The position numbers and the translations under genes were made by a program. A DNA stretch of 64,000 nt from Cycas panzhihuaensis (taxonomy: Eukaryota > Cycadophyta): the NCBI GenBank assembly GCA_023213395.1, contig CM041465.1:218619741-218683740 (forward strand). Direction: 5' to 3'. Shown here piece by piece: positions 34,330 to 46,580 of the stretch (within the stretch, counting starts at the first letter, position 1; each line of letters begins with the position of its first letter). The notes below the pieces were generated by a model, which did no database searches, was not told where the DNA came from, and saw nothing but the letters and a program-made list of their open reading frames with translations.

Positions 34330-37300
34330 GCTCAAGAACCTACCTGTGAGAATACTACCCTATCCTTCTTAACTAGGTCCACAATCTCTTTTGATACTTC
34401 CTGTTCCCAAGCCCCATCTCTTTTATCGTATACCTCGCAATTCACCAGTTTATCAGCAACCCCATTTCCTTTTTCATAGGTATGACACACCTAGAAGTTC
34501 TTTATGACCTTTATAATCTCTTAAATATCTCTAATCATAATGGTAGCTTTCTAGTCCAGATCTAATTCTCTTCTGCCCATCATTATCACATTTAGCGAGT
34601 CCCCCTTTAAGATCACTCTTTGACAATCTTTCTTAGAGACAATTTCCATCACCCTCTGCATAGCTTCTAGCTCTACTCTATGATTTATTTAGTAGCCATA
34701 GTATTCAGTGAAAGCCCACTCAATTTTACCTTCAGAATTTCTGCAGATGCCCCTCCTCCACCTGGCCTCTCTTAGGTTGCCTTTAGTTGCCCCATTAAAA
34801 TTCACTTTAACCTAGTTCTCAGGAAGGAGAACCCATTTATCATTCCTTTCTACCCCAAGCATAGATTGGGTCTCCTAATCCCCATCCTTTTAGGATTATC
34901 TCCTTTGAGTCTAGGATGAGCTTCTCATATTTAACCCCAGCTGCTTCTCCTAGTGCAGCATGGGTTATACCAAAGAGTTTTCTTACATCCATATGTTTAT
35001 ATTCCTTTCCTTCCATAGATTCCATATCACCATGGGTAGAGATACTTGCCATAGGTGCCTCAAAGTTCTACATTTGAAAGGACTTTTCCATACAAGGACT
35101 TTCTCCTTAATAGTTCTAGAAATCAGCCACTTAATCCTAAAATAGGCTCAAATAAGATTGTAGACATTTCTGGAATAATCATAGTGCAGTAGGATGTGGT
35201 CTATAGACTTCTTTTCTTCCTAACATAAAACACATCTATTAGCCATCACAAACCCCCTCTTCCTAAGATTATCCATAGTAAGAATTTTATTTTTTAGGCA
35301 TATCCACCAAAACACCATGACTTTGAGAATCAAGCCCAGTCTCCACACCCCCTCTAACATTGAATTTTTTGGGCCCCCTTGTCTAAACATAAAAATAGGT
35401 ACTCGTGCTTCACCAAGTACTCACCCGAGGGGGATAATAGCCAAATAAGAGAATCAGCATCTAGCTTTTCAAGGATGTAACAATATGATAGCTCTTTCCT
35501 TAGGGCTTCAATTTGATCCCTTGAGCCTTGATCTCTACACACCTCTTAAAATGTTCTCCAATTTCCATTCTGATCTTGGATCTCCCAATAATCTTTTACC
35601 TTAACACCATAGGTTCTTTCGTAAATATCTTAGATAGGGCTTATCTCTGATCTTCTTTTGAGTTGTCTATGACCACATTATATATCTTTCCAAAATTTTA
35701 TGGATGCTCTATCCCCCAGCTTCCATTTAACTCCCATGGTAAGCATCTTTCTTACATAGAGAATGCTTCTCCAGATGGTAGATCCCAAAGATATAATAAT
35801 GTCATCCTTTAAAAGCTACTTCCCCTAGAGATATTTATGAGCAAGTATTCTAGCCCACAATCCATATTCATTCTTTGTCAGTCTTCAACTAAATTTTTCC
35901 ATCAGAGCCTTATTGAGAGATGTCATGCTCTAAATATTTAGACCTCTAGCCTATTTAGGGAGACACACATTGTCCCAAGCCACTAAGTGAGTTCTATCCC
36001 TCTCCTCTATACCTGACCATAAGAATCTCTTATAGATTGCTTCCAGAGTAGAGATAACCCCTGCTGGCATCCTAAAAATAGACATCATATATACCAGAAT
36101 GCTCTGAAGGGATGTGGACAACAGTTAAACCTTTCTTGCATGGCTTAACAGAGATCCCTTCCACCTAGTAAGATTTCTCTGCATGCACTCGATGATGGGA
36201 TTTCATAGATCCTTCTCCATCTTACCCACAAAAAGGGGCATGCTTAGATAAATAGTAGGAAAATTTTAGATTGGAATTTCTAAAATCTTACTAATCCTCC
36301 TCTTGATAACCTCTTTTGTATTCACAAAGAAGACACTGCTCTTATTTAGATTTATTTTCTAGTTTATAGCTCTCTCAAACCTCATGTGTTTCTCTTTAAG
36401 AGTGTGAGCTTTAGTTAGGGCCTCTTTTCCTGATAGAATGTTGTCATCCACAAATTAATGATGCATAATATTGTCAATGTTAGAAGTAGGCTTTATTCCT
36501 TTAATCCAGCCTCTTTTCCTCACTTCCTCCATCGCCCTTCCCAACAGTTCCGCCAGAATTATGAACAAGTAAGGAGATAAAGGATCCCCTTGGCACAATC
36601 CTCTAAAACCAGGGAAGAAGGCAGTTGAAGTATTGATTATAATCGAGTATTTAGGCTTTGATATGCAGCATTCCACCCATTCCTTCCACTCATCCCCCAA
36701 ATCAAATCTTTAGATGCAATCCAAAAGGTAATTCCAAGACACTCTATCATAGGCTTTAGACGGGTCAATCTTAACTACCATCTATGAATCCTTACTTTGG
36801 TGAGTTGAGTGAATTATCTCATGAATGATCACAATACCATCCAAAATTTATCTCCCCTTAGAAAAACCATCTTGATTTGGAGAGATTTTCAAGGGAAAGA
36901 ACCTTTTTAATATGTTTGTTAGGACCTTAGCTAGAATTTTATATTTAATGTTATAAAGGCTAATAAGTCTGACCTAATTTGCTCTAACCTTTCTTGGGAT
37001 TAAGACTAAAAGGATGGCTTGCCACTCCCCATTAATCTTTTGCTTCTCATGAAACTCTCTCAGAGCTATCATAAGGTCTTCCTTGATAATATCCCAGTAT
37101 TCCTAAAAGAAGCTCGCAAGAAAATCATCTAATATAGGAACTTTATCTTTCTTCATTTTAAACACCATCTTCTTCACTTCTTCTTAGGAAAATAGGGTGC
37201 TCAAAGCCCTATTTTGCTCCTTATCCACCAGTCTAGGAATCAAACTCAGAATATCTCCCCTAATAATGTCATTCTGATAGTCAAGTTCATCTAAAAGCTC

Positions 37301-38543
37301 CTTAAAATAGTCCATCGCTACATTCTTTATCTCCCATTTTTCGGTAATCTCCTCACCTTCTCTATTTAGAAGGGTATATATCTAGTTGTAGGATCTATCC
37401 TTCAACGTCCTCATGTTAAAAAACTCTATGTTCCTATCACCCTCCACCAGTAAGGGAGCCCTCGATTTCTATCTCTAATGGATCTCCTCCTTGTTCAGCA
37501 CCTCCTCTAGATTCCTTATGAGACTTCTCCCATTCTGGTCTAGGGTTTGAGATCTCCCTTCTACTTGTATTTTCTTATCTAGGTCAAATAATTCCCCAAT
37601 TATCTGATCTTTAACTTCAAAAATATTTTGATAAACCTTCTTGTTCTACTCTTTTAGTTATCTTTTCACCCAGTTTAATTTCTCAAAAAACCTGTACATA
37701 ACACACCTCTTTGGTCTACCACCACTCTTCAATCAACTCTCTAAGGCCCTAATGCTTAGTCCATATTAATTCAAAGTAGAATGGAGAACCCTAATGCTTC
37801 TTTCTATTCTCAATTCTAACATCAAAGGGGAGTGATCAAAAGCTAACTTTGGGAGGGCTTCTAACCTTACCTCATTATGGAGACTTGCCCAAGCATAGTT
37901 AATTAGTACTCTATCTAATCTTACTTGAATGTGATGATTACCCAATCTTCTATTTGACCAGGTATAATTTGGCCCTCTAAGGTGGACATCCATAAAGCCC
38001 CCTTTTTGGAGAAACTCCCCCAAATCCATCATGCTTCTTGTCCATCCCTCGTAACCCCTTTTCTTTTCAATAAGGGACAAAGCAGTGTTAAAATCGCCTA
38101 CGATCAGCTAAGGGCCCTTCCACTCTATGATAATCTAGGATCCTGTCCCAGAGAGATTTTCTTCCTTCTTGAGTAACGAGGGCATACACATTAGTAATTA
38201 GCCAACGATAATTAAACCTCTTGAAGGTTATCTAGATAAAGATAAAATTATCTTTTATCACACAGACCTCCCTCGTTTAAGCCTTTGAGTTCCAAAGGGT
38301 GGCAAGCCCTCCTGACCCCTGACGACCATCCATGGCCACCATCTCTGCCCCCTTCGAAATCTTATTCTTAATTCAATCCATGTTGTCTACTCTCAACTTG
38401 GTTTCTTGGAGCATCAATATATCAGGGTTTAATTTTAACCAGAGCTCTTTCACTATTCTCTACTTAGAGGGGGCATTTATGCCTTGAATATTCTAAGAGA
38501 CTATTTCCATCCCTCTCTTTGCCTCCATCTCCCTAGGTCCCAT
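34330..38543 (-). pseudogene. LINE ORF2: endonuclease, RT, zf-RVT, RNase H
   Basis: The probable start is the ATG at 38543, followed by WNIQG-type and ILMLQETKL blocks. Endonuclease: GSGGLATLWNS near 38290, GPNYTWSNRRLGNHHIQVRL and FDHSPLML in 37766-38080. RT: KIDPSKAYDRVSW near 36740-36780, GLCQGDPLSPYLFIILAELL (36540-36610) and FVDD near 36440. zf-RVT: DSLIWLLSPSGEYLVKHEY (about 35400-35450), then Cys/His blocks to 35220. RNase H: KVNFNGATKGN near 34800, VELEAM, a GDSLNVI block and GNGVADKLVN near 34430; the first catalytic Asp reads Asn. Many stops are present. The protein nicks target DNA and primes reverse transcription there. Confidence 0.88.
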
Positions 38544-38559
38544 ACTACCATTTATTCCT

Positions 38560-39016
38560 TAATCTTGGCCCCTGACCCCCTCCATCTATGAGGATTCTCT
38601 AACAACCCTGATCAATTTGGAATATGGCCTCCCTTTCTCTAACCATCTTCAGCATGGGTCTACCCACTGTTTTTTGCTCCCAAGTCAAGGCCTTTGCCTT
38701 GGCTCTAGTTCTTCTAATCATTTTGGGGCTCTTTCTCCCTTCTTTTCTATATCTTCTTGATGCTACCCTGCATCGATGTTATAGATGGATCCCTCACTTA
38801 TAGCTGGTACTCCCCCTCTTTCACTACTGGCTCCAAAATGTCAATCTCTTCTCTTGCACCCCCTAAGATCAAGCTCTAATTGTAAACCTAGGGGTCTTCT
38901 GTGCCTTTCTCTTTGTTCCTATACTCCTCCCTTTCTTCAAATAGAGTGTCCTCTAAATCTAGGTTTATATCATTTGGAATCTCCCCCATCTCCTTTAATT
39001 CCACTAGGTTATCTTC
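38560..39016 (-). pseudogene. LINE ORF1 C-terminal part
   Basis: An acidic minus frame (EDNLVELKEMGEIPNDINLD, then FEEREEYRNKEKG) from the LTR border leftward, followed by a lysine/arginine-rich tail with stops down to about 38560. It continues the ORF1 frame found at 56187-56966, interrupted by element B. The last ~20 codons of the open frame at 38888-39148 belong to the LTR of B, not to the LINE. Confidence 0.75.
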
Positions 39017-40013
39017 TAGATGCGCGTCTATGCGATAGTTACTATGCTCAATAGGAGTGATGATGGTCAACAATGACGTTGAAGGTATGGGCAAGAACCT
39101 ACAAGCAAAGAGAGCACCACGCAGGGCACCCCGTGCGCCGGAGCACAAGTTCGGGACCTACGAATGGCACCCAACTACCTTAAAGTAGCCCTTGATTTGG
39201 AAGAGAGAGTGCATACAAGGGGTAACTTAGATGGTCTCGAAAGGAAGGTCCTCCCACCCTTGGATGGCCGTAAGGGAAGAAGAGGAATCCTCAAAGGGTT
39301 TCCCTATGATGCAGGGAAACAAATGTGAATGGAGTAGGGGAAGACCTATGATGTAAGTGGGTCTCCCTTGGTTATTTGGTCAATGAAAATAGAACCAAGA
39401 GAGAGTGAGAGAGGGGTACTTAAGCCAAGTCTTCCTTTAACAACTAAGGGGGCAAAAGGAAAGGAAAGAACAAGTGTTATGGGTGCAAGTAAGTGATGCT
39501 AAACAGAATACACCTAAAGGGTGTGTTTGGATTGGTAGGACGAGGAAGAGGAAAGGAGGGGGGTTCCTATGACGTCCTTTTCCTATATGAGATAAGAATA
39601 TGACATATAAGTGCAAACAATCAATTCCATTTACCTTTTTACTTTCGTATGATCTATTTAGCTAGAGCATAGATTTAAATAAAAGCAAAAGGGGAAATAA
39701 AGGGATAAAGAGATAGGTGTGCATACCCGGGAGGTGTAGCGGTCGATAGGAGACCTCACCTACACACAACGCATGCCCTCATGCCAACTAGTGGATGTGC
39801 AACTAAGATTAACGTGAAGGATGGGGGCGTCCTTACCTTCCCCTTGTGAAAAGAAAGCTAAACAAAAGGAAGCGAATGGAATGAAAGAAAGGAAAAGAGG
39901 ATAAAGCATACCCAGGTTTGGAGGCCTTTACCTTTCACGCAAAACTGCTCCAATATACACATATAAGAGCTTATCCCTTCTAAGAAGGTGCTACGAAGAG
40001 AGCTATCTATCTA

Positions 40014-40142
<129 letters not shown>

Positions 40143-41340
40143 GATGTATATATCAAGTTATTATATCGAGTTAGGGAAAATACTGCTACAAATAACTCCA
40201 AACCTCTCTCAAACAAAACATGCACATCAAGCAAGAAGGAGTGACAGGAAGCCTCGAGATGGCCAAACCCTCTGCTAGGTTCTCTACACAGCCCTTTAGC
40301 ATAACAAGGTGGGGACAAAAGATAACTTATGATAGCTTAGAAGCATGAGGATGGGTGTAGCAAAGTGTTGGAGAGGTATTAAGGCGATGGAGTTGCTACG
40401 GGTAGCAATCCGACATACAAACCCCTACCAAGATTTTCAAGGGATACCAAGCAACATTAGGGACATACTGGGGGTCCAAATAAGAGCCGTGCAGGCCTGG
40501 GATCAGTGTAGCAAGGGTTGCACATGCAGATAATCCAGTGCAGGCCTAAGGTTCACATTCTTCTAATTAACCCAAGAGAAGCATGTAAGCAGGAGAAGAA
40601 ATGTGGGAAGGAGGTCACCCTTGGAGAGTAGGCCTAAGTGGGGATGCCCTGCCTTACTCCCTTTACCCAACCTTTATGGATCTTCTCTCACTACTTCTTT
40701 AAGGAAAACTAGTGGAGGAAAGGTGAGAACCTAGAAATACAAGGCCAAACTCAATGGAGACAATGTTTGCTATAGTCAAGCAGGAACAAAGCAAGCAAAC
40801 ACACTTCAAAATTAGTCTAACATGGAGATAACACACAATAAATTCTAAGAAAAAGGGTCTAAATTACCTGTTGGGCTGAGTCTAGGGTAGGTTTTCCCCT
40901 GCAACTAGTGACGGAGGAGGATTCCTATAGGGTTTTGCAGGAGGTAACCCTAGGGATGGCCATAGGAGACACTTTCCAGGGCAAATTGGAAGAGAACCAC
41001 ACCCAAACTTGCTTGAGAATGCCTGGAGAGAAGCTCCCCACCATGGAGAAGGGCCATTGCAGGCAGATTCTGGACTGGAGCTGCAGGAAACGCATGCCTA
41101 TAGATACACATGTGGAAGGAAGAAAGGCAGAGCATAAACTAAAGTAAGAAATAGTTGAGTTGGAGAGTCAAAAAGATCCAAGAGAGCTAAAATGATGATA
41201 GTTTTGGGATTTATACCTATCCCAAGCCTAAACAAGCGAATAGGGCATGAATAGGGCTGAGTTGGTTGTGAGGCCACGTGGAAATTCTGAGGAAAAAGTG
41301 AGAATTGCCATGGCAGTTTTAAAAAATAACTTGCAATAGT

Positions 41341-41388
41341 CGCACCACAGTAAACTTCGTGGTACTACTAAGTTTACAGTGGTGTGGG
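41341..41388. repeat. Hairpin in left LTR of B
   Basis: CACCACAGTAAACTT and AAGTTTACAGTGGTG are complementary except for one A/A pair, around a loop of about 12 bases. The partner LTR has the same structure near 55639-55686. The core TAAACTT...AAGTTTA is shared with the element A LTR hairpin. Confidence 0.85.
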
Positions 41389-41884
41389 ACTAGAAAGCCA
41401 GAATGGCAATAATCTAGGTTCCAGGAGCCTTAGAAGGTGATGTGGTAGGCCTAAGAGGGGATGCCCCCTTATCCATGTGGCTAGGACAGTCTAGAAGGCA
41501 TGTGAACAAGGCCAAGAGAGACATCAAAGGCTAAAGGTCCTAGAAACGGCATGGTAAGAGCTCAAAATCAGGGCATGAACGGGTCATAGAAATCAAATGA
41601 GGCTTGAGGCGATGTGGAGATAGCATGAAGGATCATAAAGTGCCATGGGGATGCCTACCTTGTGGAAAGGTAGGTCCTATTAGATTGTCATAGGCTCACA
41701 ATATAACAAGCAGCATGACCAGGCAATAAATGTAAAGTGATCATATAAATGAAGCAAGCAGTCATGCAATGAGGTAATACTTCTATCGACCTTTCCAAAG
41801 AAATAGTAAAAGTGAAAAGGAAGAAGCATACCTAAGCTTACCTGAGTCAACCTATCTGTATCCATTCTCAGTAGCCAGGAAACA

Positions 41885-42309
41885 CCACCCCCTTGGTAGC
41901 GGAGCCTCGTTACTCAGAAGTATGGTGCGATGGCAAATGCTGGCAACAAAACTGTCAGTAGCACATGTGTATGTATATATATAAATCACGATCATAACAA
42001 GAGCCAAGGGTGCCAACAACTATCATGGAAGAACGCGTGCATACGAGGACAAAGGTGGAGACCACATAGGGGCTGCCTATGTGCCACCCAGGAATCGACT
42101 GGAAGCTAAGAAGGATGAGGGGGCTGCCCCCATCATGAAAATGCAAAGAGATATGCATGATGATGTCAGGTGAATGAGCAAACCTGGTAGTTGCCATAGT
42201 TTAACCTCATTAGTGGCTAGCTTTCAAAGGTGTGAATGGATTCGCAAAGTGATCTGCGTGACAGCCTGAGACTTGGGTGACAGAGAAGCCAGGCAAGTCT
42301 CAAAGGTAG
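41885..42309 (-). other. Element B 3' spacer with polypurine tract
   Basis: The minus strand reads AAGGGGGTGG at the LTR border (41885-41894), a plausible polypurine tract. The rest is non-coding and aligns with element A 3202-3440. Confidence 0.7.
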
Positions 42310-42983
42310 CCAGCATGAAGAGGAAGGCGGCACTCAAGGATGAGGCGAATGGGGCTATCCACTTCATCGTTGAGGGCACAAGGGATGTATCGAATGTTAA
42401 CAGACTGGAAATTAGCTAGTAGGGATCTAGTAGTCGAAGTGAGATCTCTCAAGTGATGGCATCGCACCTAGTAAACCTGGGTCAGATGGGACACCACCAC
42501 TTGTGAGTTACAAAGAAGAATAATAGATCCATGATGGAAATGGAGTGCATCAGTGAGGTCTTCAATAACGGCCATGTACTCAGCTACGTTATTAGTGGCC
42601 TCAGGGAGGAAGATTCTGGAGCACAGAAAATCATGTCTGGAAGGGCCACGAAGAAACCATGCAGCGGCAAAAGGTCTAGGGTTACCGCGACTTCCGTTGT
42701 CGGTAAAGATGAAGAGAGTCATGGATGAGAGAAAAGAAAATGTCGATCCAAAGGGTATAATAATGTAGGAGTCAAGGCCAAAGAGGCTCGTGTGGCAAGC
42801 AACAAATAGCTGCAAAGGGTAGGAGGACCTAGCAATGAGGCTACCCAAGGACAAGAGCAGGCTACCCGACCACTGGCTGAGAGTGGGCGGCAAAAGGGCA
42901 CCCTGGGGTGCCAAAGGTTGCTTAGAAAAGTAAAGAATGACTCCGAACGGACGGAGCACTCCCTTTGGAGACCCTAGAGGCAA
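42310..42983 (-). pseudogene. Element B additional archaeal-type RNase H
   Basis: The minus frame at 42468-42983 carries FTDNGSRGNPRPFAAAWFL (Asp at about 42701), then PEATNNVAEYMAVIEDLTDA (Glu) and CNSQVVVSHL, where the usual DSQ Asp reads Asn. After a stop at 42465 the same frame continues with RSLLANFQSVNIRYIP and NDEVDSP (last Asp, near 42320). This is the order of the archaeal/plant-type RNase H, distinct from the gypsy RNase H at 47980-48315. It lies about 4 kb downstream of integrase, next to the 3' LTR. The first 90 residues of the frame are hydrophobic and unassigned. RNase H removes RNA from the RNA-DNA hybrid during reverse transcription. Confidence 0.85.
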
Positions 42984-43875
42984 GAATAGGCTGCAAAAAT
43001 GAGTCTAGGATGGCAAAACAAGCCAAATGAGTATAAACTTAGGCATGCACGGGAGTAGCACACAAAACGAGATAAAAGGGTCTTACAAAAATGCATCGGC
43101 AAGGTGCCATTAATGCATCCAAAGGAAAGTGCAAAAATGAAGGATGTGGGAGCACAACGGGAAACAGGGCCAGAAGGAAATGATGATTGGGGATGAGAAA
43201 CGACCTAAGAGGCTATCACAAGAGCACAAACGGAGATAGTGCCTATCAAGGCCCCCGCATATATAAGGAAAATTGATGAAAAGGGATTTATTTTCACGTG
43301 CCCTTGAATGAATCCAGAGCTATTTCCTTACGCAGTAGAGCACCACCCAACTTCGGAGGCACACGGAGGGAGATCGGACTGTCAGATCAGGGCCAGAGGC
43401 ATTGGGATCACGGAGATGAGATGGCAAGCGCTCGGCCAGATCCAGTGAGTGGATCTCTGAAACCATAACCCATCTAATGTTTTGAAGTTTACTGTTTTTT
43501 ATTATTTTTATGTATGTTTTGGGCCCCATATGGGCGAAAAAGATCTCTCGAAGTCCAAATTGGACCCAGAGAGAGGCAGGACCAGGGCATTAGGCAGCCC
43601 TGGTCCCAGTGGGCCTAGTTGTAGCCCACGAGGGAAAAATCTTTGGGTTTTTTAGGCAGAAAAAATCCCCTTTTGGGTGGGTGATGTTCGCACCACAGTA
43701 AAGATCGCGGTGCTACAATCTTTGTCGCAGGGCCCCGATCGCCATGGGACCCAGGCCAAACTTTGCAGTACTGTGTAGTTTAGCATGGTGTGAATATAGA
43801 ACTGTAGAAGAAAGAAGGTGGGGGCTCGAGGGACCCTAAATCTTGACCAAGAGAAGCTGAGAGGAAGTCCAGAGG
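42984..43875. other. Element B spacer with an LTR-like hairpin
   Basis: Non-coding. Near 43684-43723, CACCACAGTAAAGAT pairs with ATCTTTGTCGC and is close in sequence to the LTR hairpin (CACCACAGTAAACTT). A second related motif, ACTTTGCAGTACTGTGTAGT, lies at 43759-43778. Confidence 0.55.
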
Positions 43876-45857
43876 ATGAGGGATGAGTATAGGTTAGAGT
43901 CGGATGTGTTTCATGGCATTTTACAGGTCGTGATCAAGGTGGAGAACCACGAGAACATAGGCATGGTGATGCTCAGTTTCATTGAGATGATGTCGAGAGA
44001 GGACAGGGAGCTCCTACTAAGATGTAGCCTACTGAAGGTCACGAGGACACCCTAGTACACATTGGATCAGTAATTACTAGTAGATATAGTGTCACACTAG
44101 GATAGGCGGAGACATATCTTCCACTTACCCCAAGTGGGGGATGTATCGGTGACGCCCGGGGACATCAGGAGGATACTGGGAGTACCGATGACAAGGAGGC
44201 CGATGATACTAGGAGCGTTGCCCAATAATGAGGTAGCACACAAGGAGGCTTCCACATTCTTCACAAGCTAAAACAAGTGGGAGAGATGAGGGATTCCTCT
44301 CTAGAGTATGGTGATGCCAGGGGTTCCTCAGGTGTGGAAGCTGATTACACTGTGTATTATGTTCCAAATATCCCATAAATAGAACTATAGGGATATACTG
44401 GGAGGATGAATGGATGCGATGTGCCGATGCGAGGCAAGAGAGAGGATGGACTGGGCTACCCTCATAGTGACGAACCTCGTCGCACATCTGGATGTCATTC
44501 GGGTAGCAGGGAGGGGCAGACTATCATACAGTACGCTGCTAAGGCTTTGGTTCTTCGACCACTTTGGAGCAAGCAGGCCGGCTGGGGACCACACCCTATC
44601 TCAGAGTGGGCCCCGATGGTACACAGGTGGCAGACTAAGTTGAGAGGGACCGAGGACCAGGCATATGTCTGTCGCTCGGTGGAGGCCACATTGCTATACC
44701 TCCTCACCATGACAGACTACATAGCAGATCCATATAGAGCAGTGAGGTGGGATAGTGATGACAAGGCAGGCGGGGCATGAGTGCCCCAAGAGATGACGAG
44801 GGCAGTGATGGAGGTGATGGGGCCGGCCCATCACGAGCTGCAGAAGAGGCAGGTCCATCAAGGACTGCACGGAGGGATGCAGGACCATCCGGGACTGCAA
44901 GTGGAGAGGCAAGCCCATGAGAAGCTGTAGAGGAGAGCAGGGGCCCAGTGACATGCGCCCGCAGGCTGCAGATCGTTAGGAGATCTGAAGAGGCAGCTAT
45001 ACCAACCACAGAGAGGAGGGATGCCCCAGTCGCTGAGGCGGTGGCAGAGGAGGTACCTGAGGAGGAAGAGGTACCTGTAGCTGGTGGAGTACCCGAGGTA
45101 GAGGTAGTCGCCCAAGTAGAGGAGCCGGTAGCTGCACCGGGTGAGACATGACCTTCTCCTGTCGTCATTTGATTACTAGATGTATATATAGTTTGATTTT
45201 TGGTTTGATATATATATCGATATATACTAATATATGACATGTTAGATTATAGGTATAGTAGATATCTGAGGACTAGTAGAGGCAGTAGTCCGAGAGGTAT
45301 TCCCTTGGGCCTACGTGGAGGGGCAGCCTCCCATCTAAGCGGGTGATGAGCCCAAATCGGCAGGTAGCCACACAGCAGCATTCACCCCATTGATAAGGGC
45401 AAGAGATATATGGGTCGCGAAGTCCCAAGAGCATGAGGTTCATGCAGGACGGTAGCAGGCAGAGTTGGGCGTCACCCGAGCCAAGAGGAATGCTCTACAG
45501 AGTCAGGTGCAGGTGTTGGAGGCTCAAGGAGGAGTCGGAGGGGATATGGGGAGCTATATCTGACTAGCAGTGATGGAGGAGCACCTTAGGGGGATGGAGG
45601 AGAGGCTCTGCCTCATGGAGATGGAGCAGGATCGTATCCAGGCCCGATACGATCGACTGGTAGAAGAGGTGGCATCAAGGTCGGCACGTAGCAGGACACA
45701 GACCCACACGATGACGATGACCCCAAGGAGGCCACAAGATGAGGAGAGTGCAGCAGGAGGCTCGCGGAGACCAAGGAGGGGTCTCGAAGGGATGTGGTCC
45801 TTAGGAGACGAATCACATAGACTAAGAGATGATGCCCTAGGGGTGGGGCAGCAGTAG
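43876..45857 (+). pseudogene. Element B antisense ORF, plant mobile domain-like
   Basis: Reads opposite to the element. From the ATG at 43876: SREDRELLLRCSLLKVTRTP, stops, then HIFHLPQVGDVSVTPGDIRR and ILGVPM, the layout of the plant mobile domain core (F.LP.GE.T+...DV..+LG+P). Next come DWATLIVTNLVAHLD and LLRLWFFDHFG. After a frameshift near 44590 follow WQTKLRGTEDQAYV and a segment ending ADPYRAVRW. A low-complexity acidic part (44900-45150) and a coiled-coil-like tail (45570-45700: MEERLCLMEMEQDRIQARYD) complete it. Several stops make it a pseudogene. Antisense ORFs at this place are known, from memory, in Tat elements such as Grande; their role is not known. Confidence 0.7.
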
Positions 45858-46580
45858 AGTAGTGTTTATGAATTTTTTGTTTTGGATAGGGGAAAGCACG
45901 GGCCTCCAGGGAGTCACCATATGTAGTCACATGATTGTACCTACCCTGCAAGGACGTCGGCTTCCCATGAATGATGTACCATACTATTTGTATGATATGA
46001 CACATGATTTTTGATATATATATAGACAGGGTGATTAGTACCCCATTTGATATATGATGACGTGTATCATGATATGTGATAGATAATATGTATGTTTCTG
46101 TTTATACATTTATGTATGTATATGAGGGTGCACAGGTGCATGAGGATATGTATGATTACACTTTGAACTGATTATTGTATGAGTTTTGTGTTATGATGTT
46201 TGCTTACATACAATTATTTTCATGTGGGACCATGTTCCTAACAGGAGCACACACAATCACCATGAGTAGAGGCGATGGACATATCTAGGGTTAGGAGACA
46301 AGGCAACACGCATATCCATATGGGAGCATAGCAGGATATGCAAAGGAAATGCCGAAAGGATGGGAGTGACGATACTCCCAAAAAGTCATCCTGATTGGGG
46401 GATGCCCAAATAGGAGGATAAGGTTCCTAAGAGAAAGGGAATGACGGCTCCACGGGAGGAACCAAAAAGGAACGAGAGGGCCACCCTAAGCCATCATTCT
46501 ACCCATGGTTGGGAGGAATGGGAACAGGCTTAGGATGGTAGTTTAGGCTCATTTTAGAGCATAAATGAGGTGATGACGAA
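45858..46580 (-). other. Element B spacer between antisense ORF and integrase
   Basis: Non-coding, with TA- and TG-rich stretches. 46220-46480 aligns with element A 3730-4010. It contains the single hairpin unit at 46483-46557. Confidence 0.65.
46483..46557. repeat. Single hairpin unit of element B
   Basis: CCTAAGCC pairs fully with GGCTTAGG. CATTCT pairs with GGAATG (one G-T pair), and CCC with GGG. The loop ATGGTT and the ATGGTAGTTTAGGCTC tail are shared with the four units of element A at 4015-4337. Confidence 0.85.

Larger units (their letters stand above)
34200..39016 (-). mobile_element. L1-type LINE, 3' part (ORF2 and end of ORF1)
   Basis: A minus-strand non-LTR retrotransposon. It continues to the right of element B at 56187-57600; the short sequences bordering B are TCTTC (39012-39016) and CCTTC (56187-56191), a five-base target duplication with one transition. 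Domain order in ORF2 is endonuclease, RT, zinc-binding zf-RVT, RNase H. This is the plant L1 layout. Confidence 0.9.

Noticed and set aside
42984-43320. Possible envelope-like hydrophobic ORF before the extra RNase H
   Set aside because: The hydrophobic residues come from a pyrimidine-rich stretch with stops; no signal peptide, cysteine pattern or fusion-like segment could be supported.
44704-45240. 178-residue minus-strand Ser/Ala/Thr-rich frame
   Set aside because: Low-complexity antisense of the acidic part of the plus-strand antisense ORF; no domain seen.
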